From: an uncultured Pseudomonadota bacterium | GTDB lineage: Bacteria; Pseudomonadota; Gammaproteobacteria; Steroidobacterales; Steroidobacteraceae | DNA: 64,000 nucleotides | Assembly (NCBI GenBank): GCA_903927005.1 | Contig: CAIYLH010000129.1 | Span: forward strand, 29,539-93,538 | Direction of reading: 5' to 3' | Translations under genes and position numbers: made by a program | Notes under the pieces: model-generated | Database searches by the model: none | Seen by the model: only the letters and a program-made list of their open reading frames with translations | What the model was told of the DNA's origin: nothing | In this document: in pieces, positions 1 through 8,600 of the stretch | Layout: each line of letters opens with the position of its first letter | How positions within the stretch are numbered: the stretch's first letter is position 1

Positions 1-347
1 CAGCCGCGATCGACCAGCACGACCACGCCCGCCGCGTCGACCAGCGGGGTCAGCACGCGATAGCCGACGGCACCCTCGTGGGTCATGTTGTCGAGCAGGA
101 ACTGGCGGTCGGCGAGGTAATGGCCGGCGACGCTGACACGTGCGTAACGCGGCTGCGGGCTGGCTGACGACGGCAGCGCGACCGCGGCCACATCGCCCGC
201 CGCGAACGCCGCGATCAGCGCGCGCTTCTCGGCGGCGCGATCGAGCTGCCAGACGCCGAGACTCGCCAACAGCGCGCAGGCCACCCCGGCGAGCAGCGTC
301 GGTAGCAGCCGTGGCGCAAACACGCGGGCTGCGAACAGCGATCGCAC
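1..347 (-). CDS. SURF1 family cytochrome oxidase assembly protein (5' part only)
   Basis: The gene runs off the left edge, so only about 115 N-terminal residues are present. SURF1 proteins are inner-membrane factors that help insert haem a into subunit I of cytochrome c oxidase. Translation from a GTG at 347 gives one N-terminal membrane helix ending in a G-V-W-Q-L-D-R-A-A-E-K segment, the usual SURF1 signature at the end of helix 1. It continues with NMTHEGAVGYRVLTPL and VLVDRGW, both typical of the periplasmic domain. No ATG lies upstream in frame before the divergent DUF2909 gene, so GTG is chosen. Its position beside the cox cluster, on the same strand, agrees with the assignment. Confidence 0.85.
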   Translation of the reverse strand, partial: MRSLFAARVFAPRLLPTLLAGVACALLASLGVWQLDRAAEKRALIAAFAAGDVAAVALPSSASPQPRYARVSVAGHYLADRQFLLDNMTHEGAVGYRVLTPLVDAAGVVVLVDRG

Positions 348-377
348 TATACTGAGCCTCCCAGCGGAGCGACCCTC

Positions 378-590
378 GTGGAACTATTTCGTCTCATCGT
401 CGTCGGCCTCCTGATCGCGATTCTGCTCAGCCTCGGGCGAGCGCTCTACCTGATGACCACCGGCAAGGGCGACTCCGGCAAGATGGTCCGTGCGCTGACC
501 TGGCGCATCAGCCTGTCCGTCGGGCTGCTGCTGCTGATGCTGTTCGCCGCCCACCAGGGCTGGATCATGCCCCACGGCATAGGCCGCTAG
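378..590 (+). CDS. DUF2909 small twin-helix membrane protein
   Basis: A 70-residue protein starting with GTG. It has two hydrophobic helices (about residues 5-25 and 44-62) separated by a short polar stretch with a GKGDSGKMVRALTWRIS segment, which matches the DUF2909 (twin transmembrane protein) family. Members are found next to cytochrome c oxidase genes, often on the opposite strand between coxC and SURF1, exactly as here. The biochemical role is unknown to me; a part in oxidase assembly is suggested only by context. It converges on coxC and shares a hairpin with it at 612-635. Confidence 0.75.
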   Translation: MELFRLIVVGLLIAILLSLGRALYLMTTGKGDSGKMVRALTWRISLSVGLLLLMLFAAHQGWIMPHGIGR

Positions 591-611
591 GACCCACGCG
601 CCCGCAAAAGA

Positions 612-635
612 GAACGGCCGCGTCGGCGGCCGTTC
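612..635 (-). terminator. Hairpin terminator at the end of the cox operon
   Basis: Two perfect 10-base arms (GAACGGCCGC and its complement) enclose a 4-base loop. On the minus strand the stem is followed by TCTTTTG, a short U-rich tract, so it best serves the cox operon. It lies between the convergent ends of coxC (661) and the DUF2909 gene (590) and may also weakly stop plus-strand transcripts. Confidence 0.7.
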
Positions 636-660
636 GGATCGAGTCGCTCGCGTCCGGCCT

Positions 661-1557
661 TTAGAGCCAGTAAACGAACAGGTACAGGCCCAGCCATACC
701 ACGTCGACGAAGTGCCAGTACCAGGCCACGGCCTCGAACGCGAAGTGACGCTCGGGCGTGAAGTGTCCGCGCATGACGCGCAGCCAGATCACCAGCAGCA
801 TGATCGCACCGATCGTTACGTGCAGACCGTGAAAGCCGGTCAGCATGAAGAACGTCGAGCCGTAGATGCCGGTGCCGAGCGTCAGACCCAGCTCCGTGTA
901 CGCATGGTGGTACTCGGAGGCCTGGAAGTAGACGAAGATGAAACCCAGCAGGAAGGTCGCGCCGAGCGACAGCTTGAGCACGCCGCGATGGCCGGCTCGC
1001 AGCGCGTGGTGAGCGATCGTCACGGTGACGCCGGAGCTGAGCAGCAGCAGGGTGTTCAGCAGCGGCACGCCCAGCGCCGGAATCGTCTCGAACGTGCTGC
1101 CCTCGCCCTTCGGGCCGAGCTGCATCGGGCCGTTGGTCGGCCAGCCACCTTCGAAGTGGTTCCACAGCAGCACGTTGGTCATGTGCTTGGCGCCCTCGCC
1201 CGACAGCCACGGCAACGCGAACTGACGGGCGTAGAACAGCGCCCCGAAGAACGCGGCGAAGAACATCACCTCGGAGAAGATGAACCAGCTCATGCCCATG
1301 CGGAACGAGCGGTCGACGCTGAGGTTATAGATCCCGGCCTGGTTCTCGTTGATCACGGTACCGAACCAGCCGAAGAACAGCACCAGCAGCAGCACGAAGC
1401 CGGCGCCTAGCAGCGTCGGACCGGTGCTGTTGTGGTCGACCGTCATGGCGGCGCCCACCATCAGGACGAACAGCGCGACCGAACCGAAGATCGGCCACGG
1501 GCTCGAATGCGGGACGTAGTACTTGTCGGAGGCGGGCGCGGGATGGGCGTGTGCCAT
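661..1557 (-). CDS. ctaE: Cytochrome c oxidase subunit III
   Basis: A 298-residue integral membrane protein, close to the usual bacterial subunit III length. It stabilises the subunit I catalytic core of the aa3 oxidase and supports proton uptake. The N-terminus MAHAHPAPASDKYYVPHSSPWPIFGS is followed by helix I-II. Diagnostic segments are MGMSWFIFSEVMFFAAFFGALFYAR, with the helix III Glu, and the C-terminal run ending AWYWHFVDVVWLGLYLFVYWL. An insertion between helices III and IV (roughly residues 115-145) is typical of proteobacterial forms. It is the last gene of the minus-strand cox operon, 34 bases after cox11. Confidence 0.97.
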   Translation of the reverse strand: MAHAHPAPASDKYYVPHSSPWPIFGSVALFVLMVGAAMTVDHNSTGPTLLGAGFVLLLVLFFGWFGTVINENQAGIYNLSVDRSFRMGMSWFIFSEVMFFAAFFGALFYARQFALPWLSGEGAKHMTNVLLWNHFEGGWPTNGPMQLGPKGEGSTFETIPALGVPLLNTLLLLSSGVTVTIAHHALRAGHRGVLKLSLGATFLLGFIFVYFQASEYHHAYTELGLTLGTGIYGSTFFMLTGFHGLHVTIGAIMLLVIWLRVMRGHFTPERHFAFEAVAWYWHFVDVVWLGLYLFVYWL

Positions 1558-1591
1558 GGGCGTTCCTGGAGAGTCTGGTTTAAGGCTTAAA

Positions 1592-2140
1592 TCACCGACC
1601 TGCCGCCGCGGACTGCGGCAGGTCGAAGAACGAATAGGACAGAGTGATGCGGTCTACGTCCGGCGGCAGCGCCGGATCGACGATGAAACGGATCGGCATT
1701 TCACGCGACTCACCGGCAGTGAAGTTCTGCGGCTTGAAGCAGAAACACTCCGTCTTCTTGAAGTAGCGGGCGACCGACGACGGCGCGATGCTCGGCACGG
1801 CCTGCGCGACGACGGCGGCGGCGGTGAGGTTACGGGCGTGGAAGGTCGCTTCGTAGAGCTTGCCGGGATGGACCTGCATCGAGGTTGCGTGCGGCGCGAA
1901 CTCCCAGTCACCCGCATGCGGGATGCTGGCGATGAACTCGATCGTCACGACCCGATCGGCATCCGGCCGCTCGATCACCGCGGCCTGCGCGGTCTGGGTA
2001 CCGTACCAGCGGTTGCCCGTATCCCAGACCTTGCACAGCACGCTGTATAGCGGCACGAGCGCGAAGCCGAACGCGAAGCTGCCGGCAGTGAACAGCAGCA
2101 GCCTGCCGATCAGCGGACGGTGACGTCGTGGCCCGGACAT
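1592..2140 (-). CDS. ctaG: Cytochrome c oxidase assembly protein Cox11/CtaG
   Basis: A 182-residue protein with one N-terminal membrane anchor (about residues 12-32) and a periplasmic immunoglobulin-like domain. Cox11 delivers copper to the CuB site of subunit I. The copper-binding C-F-C-F motif is visible in [11 protein letters not shown], and the family ending with [23 protein letters not shown] is intact. It lies between the small assembly peptide and subunit III in the cox operon, the usual gammaproteobacterial position. Spacing to the preceding gene is only 2 bases, consistent with coupled translation. Confidence 0.95.
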   Translation of the reverse strand: MSGPRRHRPLIGRLLLFTAGSFAFGFALVPLYSVLCKVWDTGNRWYGTQTAQAAVIERPDADRVVTIEFIASIPHAGDWEFAPHATSMQVHPGKLYEATFHARNLTAAAVVAQAVPSIAPSSVARYFKKTECFCFKPQNFTAGESREMPIRFIVDPALPPDVDRITLSYSFFDLPQSAAAGR

Positions 2141-2142
2141 CC

Positions 2143-2271
2143 TCAGCCCTTCGTGTGCAGGATCGTCGAGGCGATGAAGACCGCATAGACGCCCGCCGCG
2201 ACCAGGAACAGCATCAGCGTAAGCCGCCGGTTGCGGGCGCGCTGGTCGGGAGCGGGCGTCTTGTCAGTCAT
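2143..2271 (-). CDS. Small cytochrome oxidase assembly peptide (one membrane helix)
   Basis: A 42-residue peptide, [16 protein letters not shown] followed by one hydrophobic helix (about residues 17-36) and HTKG. Short cationic single-helix peptides of this type sit between coxA and cox11 in many gammaproteobacteria and are annotated as small cytochrome oxidase assembly proteins. An upstream start would overlap coxA by about 60 bases, so the ATG at 2271, 11 bases after coxA, is preferred. The function is inferred only from position and shape. Confidence 0.65.
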   Translation of the reverse strand: MTDKTPAPDQRARNRRLTLMLFLVAAGVYAVFIASTILHTKG

Positions 2272-2282
2272 CGCGACGGCCT

Positions 2283-3860
2283 TTAGTGGATTTCCGGGGC
2301 GGTCTCGAACGAGTGGTAAGGCGCCGGCGACGGCAGCGTCCACTCCAGACCGGCAGGATCGGTGCCTTCCCAGACCTTGTCGCTCGCCTTGGCGCCGCCA
2401 CGGGCGCTCTGCCAGATCACGGCGACGAACAGCAGCTGCGAGAAGCCGAACACGAACCCGCCCACCGAGGAGACCATGTTCCAGTCGGTGAACTGCGTGC
2501 TGTAGTCAGGGATGCGGCGCGGCATGCCGGCAAGTCCGAGGAAGTGCTGCGGGAAGAACAGCACGTTCACGGAAACCGTCGACACCCAGAAGTGCCATTT
2601 GGCGAGCGACATGCTGTACATGTGGCCGGTCCACTTCGGCAGCCAGTAGTACACGCCCGCCATGATGGCGAACACGGCGCCCGGCACCAGCACGTAGTGG
2701 AAGTGCGCGACCACGAAGTAGGTGTCCTGGTACTGGAAGTCGGCGGGCGCGATCGCGAGCATCAGGCCCGAGAAGCCGCCGATCGTGAACAGGAACAGGA
2801 ACGCGAGCGCAAACAGCATCGGCGGCTCGAACGACAGCGAGCCCTTCCACATCGTCGTCGTCCAGTTGAACACCTTCACGCCGGTCGGAACCGCGATCAG
2901 CATCGTGCTCATCATGAAGAACATCTGGCCCGACAGCGGCATGCCGACGGTGAACATGTGGTGCGCCCAGACGATGAACGACAGGAACGCGATCGAGGCG
3001 GTCGCGTAGACCATCGCGTCATAGCCGAACAACGGCTTGCGCGAGAAGGTCGGGATGATTTCCGAGACGATGCCGAACGCCGGCAGAATCAGGATGTAGA
3101 CCTCGGGATGACCGAAGAACCAGAAGATGTGCTGGAACATCACCGGGTCACCGCCGCCAGCCGGATTGAAGAAGCTGGTGCCGAAGTAGTGATCCGTCAG
3201 CAGCATGGTCACCGCGCCCGCGAGCACCGGCATCACCGCGATCAGCAGGTAGGCGGTAATCAGCCAGGTCCAGCAGAACAGCGGCAGCTTCAGCAGCGAC
3301 ATACCGGGCGCGCGCATGTTCAGGATCGTCACAATCACGTTGATCGCGCCCATGATCGACGAGGCGCCCATCATGTGGATCGCGAAGATCGTCAGCGGGA
3401 AGCTATCGCCGGCCTGCAGCGACAGCGGCGGGTACAGCGTCCAGCCACCGGCCGGGCCACCGCCAGCGGTAAAGAACGAAGACAGCAGCAGCGTGAACGC
3501 GAACGGCAGGATCCAGAAGCTGTAGTTGTTCATGCGCGGCAGCGCCATGTCCGGCGCACCGATCTGCAGCGGGATCATCCAGTTGGCTAGACCAACGAAC
3601 GCAGGCATCACGGCGCCGAAGATCATGACCAGTGCGTGGCTGGTGACCAGCGAGTTGTAGAAACCCGGGTCGAAGAACTGCATGCCAGGCTTGAACAGCT
3701 CGGCGCGGATGCCAAGCGCCATGGCGCCGCCGATGAAGAACATCACCAGCGCGAACACCATGTACATGGTGCCGATGTCTTTGTGGTTGGTCGCGAAGAG
3801 CCAGCGACCAATGCCCGTCGGCTTGTGATCGTGGTGGTCGTGGGTGTCAGCGTGTGCCAT
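2283..3860 (-). CDS. ctaD: Cytochrome c oxidase subunit I
   Basis: The 525-residue catalytic subunit with twelve expected membrane helices. It binds low-spin haem a and the haem a3-CuB centre and reduces oxygen to water while pumping protons. Ligand motifs are all present: the helix II His in SLVTSHALVMIFG, the Cu-ligand and cross-linked Tyr in FGHPEVYILILPAFG (with the D-channel Glu), the two CuB His in VWAHHMFTVGM, and the helix X haem ligands in VVAHFHYVLVPG. The ATG at 3860 is preceded by GAGGAGTTCGAGAAA, a good ribosome-binding site; a longer in-frame extension would run into ctaC and is rejected. Second gene of the cox operon. Confidence 0.98.
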   Translation of the reverse strand: MAHADTHDHHDHKPTGIGRWLFATNHKDIGTMYMVFALVMFFIGGAMALGIRAELFKPGMQFFDPGFYNSLVTSHALVMIFGAVMPAFVGLANWMIPLQIGAPDMALPRMNNYSFWILPFAFTLLLSSFFTAGGGPAGGWTLYPPLSLQAGDSFPLTIFAIHMMGASSIMGAINVIVTILNMRAPGMSLLKLPLFCWTWLITAYLLIAVMPVLAGAVTMLLTDHYFGTSFFNPAGGGDPVMFQHIFWFFGHPEVYILILPAFGIVSEIIPTFSRKPLFGYDAMVYATASIAFLSFIVWAHHMFTVGMPLSGQMFFMMSTMLIAVPTGVKVFNWTTTMWKGSLSFEPPMLFALAFLFLFTIGGFSGLMLAIAPADFQYQDTYFVVAHFHYVLVPGAVFAIMAGVYYWLPKWTGHMYSMSLAKWHFWVSTVSVNVLFFPQHFLGLAGMPRRIPDYSTQFTDWNMVSSVGGFVFGFSQLLFVAVIWQSARGGAKASDKVWEGTDPAGLEWTLPSPAPYHSFETAPEIH

Positions 3861-3883
3861 TTTCTCGAACTCCTCGAAACCGG

Positions 3884-4726
3884 TCAGAGCGCCGCCGCGG
3901 CAGGGGCCGCGGGCGCTGTCGTCGTGGCGGCCTTGGTGGCTTGCTGCTGGGCAGCGAGCCACTTGGCGAAGTCTTCCTTCGACACGACGTTGACAACGAT
4001 CGGCATGAAGCCGTGGTCACGGCCGCACAGTTCGGCGCACTGGCCGGTGTAGCGTCCGATCGTGTCGACCTTGAACCAGGCTTCGTTGATGAAGCCAGGG
4101 ATCGCATCCTTCTTCACCGCGAAGTCAGGCACCCACCATGAATGGATGACGTCGTTACCGGTCAGCAGCACGCGCACCTTGGTGTCGACCGGCACGACCA
4201 TCGCGTTGTCGACGTCCAGCAGGTAATCCTTCACCTTCGTCACGTCGACGCCGGAGTTCAGCTGGCGGGCGTAGTTCGATTCAGTGGCGAGTGACGAGTA
4301 GAACGAGACACCCTTGCCGAGGTACTCGTACTGCCACTTCCACTGGTAGCCGGTGACCTTGACCGAGAGTTCCGCGTTGCGGGTGTCTTCCATCTTCACG
4401 AGCGTCTTCGCGGCCGGCACGGCCATGAAGATCAGGATCGCGACCGGGATGATGGTCCAGATGACCTCGACCTTGGTCGAGTGCAGCAACGTGCGGTCAG
4501 GCACGGCGCCATTGGACTTACGGAACGCCACGATCGAGTAGATCATGACGCCGAAGACGGCCACGGCGATCGCGACGCAGACCCAGAAGATCTGCATGTG
4601 CAGGCCATGCACTTCACGCGCGATGGCAGTCACGCCCATCGGCATGTTGTAGCTGCTTTCGTAAGCGAGCGCAGGCACTGCGGCGAGGAGCCCCCCGAGC
4701 GCGCTAAACACTTTGCGGTTCAACAT
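3884..4726 (-). CDS. ctaC: Cytochrome c oxidase subunit II
   Basis: A 280-residue protein with a cleavable signal peptide (cut near ALAYE), two membrane helices (about 45-70 and 88-108) and a periplasmic cupredoxin domain. The CuA binding site that accepts electrons from cytochrome c is visible: His in DVIHSWWVPDF and the motif CAELCGRDHGFM near residue 230. No haem c domain is attached, so this is the ordinary aa3 type and not a caa3 oxidase. The C-terminus is an Ala/Thr/Pro-rich tail. It is the first gene of the operon coxB-coxA-small peptide-cox11-coxC, 23 bases before coxA. Confidence 0.97.
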   Translation of the reverse strand: MLNRKVFSALGGLLAAVPALAYESSYNMPMGVTAIAREVHGLHMQIFWVCVAIAVAVFGVMIYSIVAFRKSNGAVPDRTLLHSTKVEVIWTIIPVAILIFMAVPAAKTLVKMEDTRNAELSVKVTGYQWKWQYEYLGKGVSFYSSLATESNYARQLNSGVDVTKVKDYLLDVDNAMVVPVDTKVRVLLTGNDVIHSWWVPDFAVKKDAIPGFINEAWFKVDTIGRYTGQCAELCGRDHGFMPIVVNVVSKEDFAKWLAAQQQATKAATTTAPAAPAAAAL

Positions 4727-5069
4727 CGAAGCCCCTTATCGCTGTCGTCTCTATATCTATGTCCAATCACGGCCGGCGCGTCGGCGGCGGCGCGACCCCG
4801 CTCGTGGCAGGCTGGCCGTGGCGGCACGGCGAGCGCTGCCGCAGACCGGCCCGGCGACTCATCGAGTAGTCGTTGCGGGTAGCGGCCTCCGGGGGCGGCG
4901 CAGTGTAACCTCGGTCCCGCGCCGGGAAAACAGGAATTGCTTTGCCAGTCATCACGCTAGCTGTGCCCCGAAGCGCTTAAGGGGCCGTCGGGCACCCCCT
5001 CGAAAGCGTAATGCAGCGCAACAATAGTGCGTATTTACAAGGATTTGACCGCCCGCTAAGGCGCCACGC
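4727..5069. other. Intergenic region between ctaC start and bioD end
   Basis: This 343-base stretch has no convincing gene. It must hold the promoter of the minus-strand cox operon. On the minus strand a TACACT hexamer at about 4904-4909 resembles a -10 box, but the hexamer 17 bases upstream (TTTTCC) is poor, so no promoter is called. Small open frames here are short, arginine-rich and without ribosome-binding sites. Confidence 0.4.
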
Positions 5070-5756
5070 CTACAACCGTCCGAGCTGCAGACAACGCGCT
5101 GCGGCGCGCACGTCCGGCGACAGCAGCGGCGGGATGATGCCCAGACAGGGCGCGGGCAGCAGCGCTTGGAGGGTCGCGACGTTCGCCTCGGCCGCGGCGA
5201 AGGCAGGATCGATGCCGCTACCGATCCAGCCGACGAGCGGCCTGCCGGCCGCGGTGATGGCAGCGGCCGTCAGGCGTGCATGGTTCAGGCAGCCGAGCTT
5301 CAGCCCGACGACCAGGATCACCGGCAGACCGAGCAAGGCCGCAAGATCCGCCACATCGCGATTCTCGCCCAGCGGCACGGCCCAACCGCCCACGCCTTCG
5401 ACGACAATTATGTCGCTATGATCGGCGATTTGACGGTAAGCAGAGCCGATCATCTGAAAATCAACGGAAGCGCCGGCCGCCATAGCCGCCAGATGGGGCG
5501 CGATGGCCGGGCCGTAGACGCAGGGGTTGGTCAGCTCGTAGGCGAAGCGCATCGAGCTTTCGCGCGACAGGATCAGCGCGTCGTCGTTGCGCAGGCCCGC
5601 AGCAGTCGCGATCGCCCCCGAGGCCACCGGCTTCATGCCGGCGACTCTGGCACCCGTGGCCGCGAACCGCCTGAGCAACGCCGCCGACACCAGCGTCTTA
5701 CCGACGCCGGTGTCCGTGCCGGTGACGAAGTACCCGCGGCAGGTTGCCGCGCTCAG
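5070..5756 (-). CDS. bioD: Dethiobiotin synthetase (probable CTG start)
   Basis: A 228-residue ATP-dependent synthetase closing the ureido ring of dethiobiotin from 7,8-diaminopelargonate and CO2. The Walker A segment YFVTGTDTGVGKT, then GMKPVASG, LRNDDALIL, VVEGVGGWAVPL and VVGLKLGCLNHARLT follow E. coli BioD closely, as does the length (225 in E. coli). No ATG, GTG or TTG occurs in frame near the expected N-terminus. The nearest plausible start is CTG at 5756, forming a CTGA overlap with the bioC stop; other junctions in this operon overlap similarly. Last gene of the bio operon. Confidence 0.93.
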   Translation of the reverse strand: MSAATCRGYFVTGTDTGVGKTLVSAALLRRFAATGARVAGMKPVASGAIATAAGLRNDDALILSRESSMRFAYELTNPCVYGPAIAPHLAAMAAGASVDFQMIGSAYRQIADHSDIIVVEGVGGWAVPLGENRDVADLAALLGLPVILVVGLKLGCLNHARLTAAAITAAGRPLVGWIGSGIDPAFAAAEANVATLQALLPAPCLGIIPPLLSPDVRAAARCLQLGRL

Positions 5757-6640
5757 GCCGAAGGCCCTGCGCGGCGACCCAGCCGGCTCAGCGGCACCAC
5801 CGTCTCGCGCGGCACCCCCGGCGGTGCGGCAGTGCCGTCGGGGCACCACGCCTGGCCGTAAATCAGTTCGCAGCTCGCCGGCAGCCGGCCGTCGGCGTCG
5901 CGACGCTGCTGGTAGTGCGCCTCGGCGCGCCGCCGCCGCGCGGCGCCGGTCAACGTCCGGCGGCGAGCCGCGAGCAGATTCTCGCCACCGACCGACCGCA
6001 GATCGCCATACAGCGCCTCGAGCGAGGCGTAGGTCACCGTCAGCCGCTCCACGTCCATGACCGGGCCGGTGAAACCCGCGCGCAGCAGCGCATCGCCAAC
6101 GTCGTGCATGTCGGCGAACGGGTGCACGTGCGGCGCGTCGTCGGCGGCCGCCCACGCCTCGCGCAGCTCCAAGAGCGTATCCGGACCGAGCGTGGAGAAC
6201 GTCAGGTAGCCGCGGGGTCGCAGCACGCGCCGCACCTCGGCGAGCATGCCGTCGGGATCAGTGGCCCAGGGCAAAGTCAGATTCGCAAACACCAGATCAA
6301 CGGACGCGTCGCGCAACGGCAAGCGACAGGCGTCGGCGCAGATCAGGTCGAGGCGGCGCAGCCAGGAAGCACGACGCCGCGCACCCGCCAGCATCGAGCG
6401 CGACAGATCCAGCGCCAGCACGCGCGCCTTCTTGTAGCGATCACGCAGCGCGCGGCTCGCCTGGCCGGTACCGGCACCGAGGTCGAGCACGACGCCGGGG
6501 GTTAGCGGCAGGCCCTCCAGGCGCGCCAGCATCTCGGTACGCGCGCGCGCGCCGATCACGTCGGCCGCGTCGCAAGACGCGGCGGCGCGCTCAAAAGCGC
6601 GCCGCACCGCGCGAGTATCGAATCGTTGCATCTGGGTCAT
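5753..6640 (-). CDS. bioC: Malonyl-ACP O-methyltransferase
   Basis: A 295-residue SAM-dependent methyltransferase that masks the free carboxylate of malonyl-ACP so that fatty acid enzymes can build the pimeloyl chain. The SAM-binding motif I is VVLDLGAGTGQASRAL (about residues 50-65), followed by VLALDLSRSML and the motif around DLVFANLTLPWATD. The N-terminal FDTRAVRRAFERAAASCDAADV is the usual BioC opening. The C-terminus is somewhat longer than E. coli BioC (251). The start ATG shares one base with the bioH stop (TGATG), indicating translational coupling. Confidence 0.93.
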   Translation of the reverse strand: MTQMQRFDTRAVRRAFERAAASCDAADVIGARARTEMLARLEGLPLTPGVVLDLGAGTGQASRALRDRYKKARVLALDLSRSMLAGARRRASWLRRLDLICADACRLPLRDASVDLVFANLTLPWATDPDGMLAEVRRVLRPRGYLTFSTLGPDTLLELREAWAAADDAPHVHPFADMHDVGDALLRAGFTGPVMDVERLTVTYASLEALYGDLRSVGGENLLAARRRTLTGAARRRRAEAHYQQRRDADGRLPASCELIYGQAWCPDGTAAPPGVPRETVVPLSRLGRRAGPSA

Positions 6641-7410
6641 CAGTCCGCGCCAAAGAAATCGCTGATCAGTCGCTCAACCTGCTCGCGGTGCGACAGGAAC
6701 GGCGCATGCGCCGCGCGAGCCACCACTTCGTAGCGTGCGCCCACGACCCGCTCGGCGAGCGCCTGTGCCGCGGCCGGCGGCGTGAGCCGATCGTACTCGC
6801 CGCAGATCACGAGGGTACGTGCATGGATCATCGCCAGCTCCGCACGCAGATCGACGCGGCGCAGGATCGCCAGGCCCGCCGCCAGCGCCGCGGTGCTCGG
6901 CGCACCGCCCTCCTGCACGCAGCGCTTGAGTTCGCGCAGCGCGACCAGCGCGTTGTCATCGCCGCGGACTTCCATTGCCAGAAACTCCTGCACGGTGGCC
7001 TTCCAGTCGCGCTCGAGGCGCTTGGCAAGTCCCGCCAGCAGCGCCTCATCGGGGCCATGCGGCCAGTCACGCCGCTTGGCGCCGCAGGGGCCGGTAGCGA
7101 TCAGCGCCAACGACGGCACGCGTTCGGGAAACAACGTCGCGATGCGCACCGCGACCAGACCACCGAGCGACCAGCCCAGCAGCGAGCAGCGTTCGGGCAG
7201 GTGCGCGGCGACCATGCGCGCCATGCCCTCGAGGTCCGCCGCCCCCTTGGCCCACGGCGAGCGACCATGTCCGGGCAGATCCAGCACATGCACGCGATGC
7301 CGCTCGGCAAGCCGCTCGGCGAGAGCATCGAAGATACCGCCGTGCAGGCCCCAGCCATGCAGCAGCGCGATATCGTTACCGACGCCTCGGCTGGCGCGAT
7401 GCAGGCTCAT
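6640..7410 (-). CDS. bioH: Pimeloyl-ACP methyl ester carboxylesterase
   Basis: A 256-residue alpha/beta hydrolase that removes the methyl ester from pimeloyl-ACP, ending the BioC/BioH route to the pimeloyl moiety. The family opening NDIALLHGWGLHGGIFD carries the oxyanion-hole segment. The nucleophile is in GWSLGG (about residue 80), the acid in CGEYDRLTPP and the base His in ARAAHAPFLSH, the full Ser-Asp-His triad. It sits between bioF and bioC, with TGATG one-base overlaps at both junctions. Operon position separates it from generic hydrolases. Confidence 0.94.
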   Translation of the reverse strand: MSLHRASRGVGNDIALLHGWGLHGGIFDALAERLAERHRVHVLDLPGHGRSPWAKGAADLEGMARMVAAHLPERCSLLGWSLGGLVAVRIATLFPERVPSLALIATGPCGAKRRDWPHGPDEALLAGLAKRLERDWKATVQEFLAMEVRGDDNALVALRELKRCVQEGGAPSTAALAAGLAILRRVDLRAELAMIHARTLVICGEYDRLTPPAAAQALAERVVGARYEVVARAAHAPFLSHREQVERLISDFFGAD

Positions 7411-8600
7411 CAGGCCAGCCCCGGCCGCAGCGCGCCGAGCCCCTCGACCAACCGGTCGACGTCATCCTCCGTGTGCGCAGCAGACAGCGTCACGCGCAGC
7501 CGTGCCGTGCCCACCGGCACCGTCGGTGGACGGATCGCGGCGACCAGCAAGCCCCGCTCGAGCAAGGCTTCGCTCGCCGCCAGCGCTGTCGCGTTGTCGC
7601 CCAGCACGAGCGCCTGGATCGGCGTCGTCGAGGGCAGCAGCGGCACGCCGAGCGCCGCGCAGCCGTCGCGCAACCGCGCGATGTGCGAGCGCAGCCGTTC
7701 CCGGCGCCACGGCTCGAGCCGAACCCGTCGCAGCGCCTCACGCGTGGCCGCAGCGACCGCCGGCGGCAGCGCCGTAGTAAAGATGAGCGTGCGCGCGCGG
7801 TGCACCATCAGCTCGCACAGCGCCGCGGAACCGGCAATGAATGCGCCGAACGTGCCGAAGGCCTTGCCTAGCGTGCCCACCAGCACCGGCACGTCGTGCG
7901 CGCCGAGCCCGCACAGCTCGAGCGAACCGCCGCCATGTTCGCCGAGCACGCCGAGTCCGTGCGCGTCATCCACGGCAAGCCAGGCACCCGCGCGGTCGGC
8001 AGCAGCCGCAAGCTCGCGCAGCGGCGCCACGTCGCCATCCATGCTGAACAGACCATCGGTCAGCAGCAGCGCCTCGCCCGCGCCGCGCCCGGCCAGCAAT
8101 CGCGCCACATCCGCTGCATCGGCATGCTCGTAGCGCTCGAAGCGCGCGCCGGCAAGCCGACCGGCGTCGAGCAACGAGGCATGGTTCAGGCGATCTTCGA
8201 GCACGAGGTCTCCACGGCCGGCAAGCACGGTTCCAACTGCGAGATTGGCCATGTAGCCAGTGGAAAACAACAGCGCGCGCTCACGACCGGTGAATTCCGC
8301 CAGTTCCTCCTCGAGTGCGTGATGCTCAAGGTGGTGGCCGGTGACCAGGTGCGAGGCGCCGGCGCCGGCGCCCCAGCGGCGCGCGCCGGCGGCAAAAGCC
8401 GCCGTCACCCGCGGGTGGCGCGCAAGACCGAGGTAGTCGTTGCTGCAGAACACGCGCACGCGACGGCCGTCGATCATCGCTTCGACGCTACTGTCGGGGC
8501 GCGCGTAGTGGTCCACCAGCCGGCGGCGACGCGACAACCCCGCACTTGCCAGGGCTGCGAGGCGCGCAGTCAGCGCAGCCTCGCGACTGGCGGCGCTCAC
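7410..8600 (-). CDS. bioF: 8-amino-7-oxononanoate synthase
   Basis: A 396-residue PLP-dependent alpha-oxoamine synthase joining pimeloyl-ACP with alanine. Visible family segments are [70 protein letters not shown] and the PLP lysine in [14 protein letters not shown] (about residue 245). The GTG at 8600 forms a GTGA four-base overlap with the bioB stop; the frame is open for another 51 codons upstream inside bioB, but those residues do not resemble the family. Second gene of the operon. Confidence 0.96.
   Translation of the reverse strand: MSAASREAALTARLAALASAGLSRRRRLVDHYARPDSSVEAMIDGRRVRVFCSNDYLGLARHPRVTAAFAAGARRWGAGAGASHLVTGHHLEHHALEEELAEFTGRERALLFSTGYMANLAVGTVLAGRGDLVLEDRLNHASLLDAGRLAGARFERYEHADAADVARLLAGRGAGEALLLTDGLFSMDGDVAPLRELAAAADRAGAWLAVDDAHGLGVLGEHGGGSLELCGLGAHDVPVLVGTLGKAFGTFGAFIAGSAALCELMVHRARTLIFTTALPPAVAAATREALRRVRLEPWRRERLRSHIARLRDGCAALGVPLLPSTTPIQALVLGDNATALAASEALLERGLLVAAIRPPTVPVGTARLRVTLSAAHTEDDVDRLVEGLGALRPGLA

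Noticed and set aside
2286..3590. Long open frame (about 430 codons) antisense to ctaD
   Set aside because: It mirrors a highly conserved gene, is rich in Arg/His/Gln as expected for antisense GC-rich DNA, and has no family likeness.
4904..4933. Possible sigma-70 promoter for the cox operon (TACACT with TTTTCC)
   Set aside because: The -35 hexamer matches at only three positions; too weak to report as a site.
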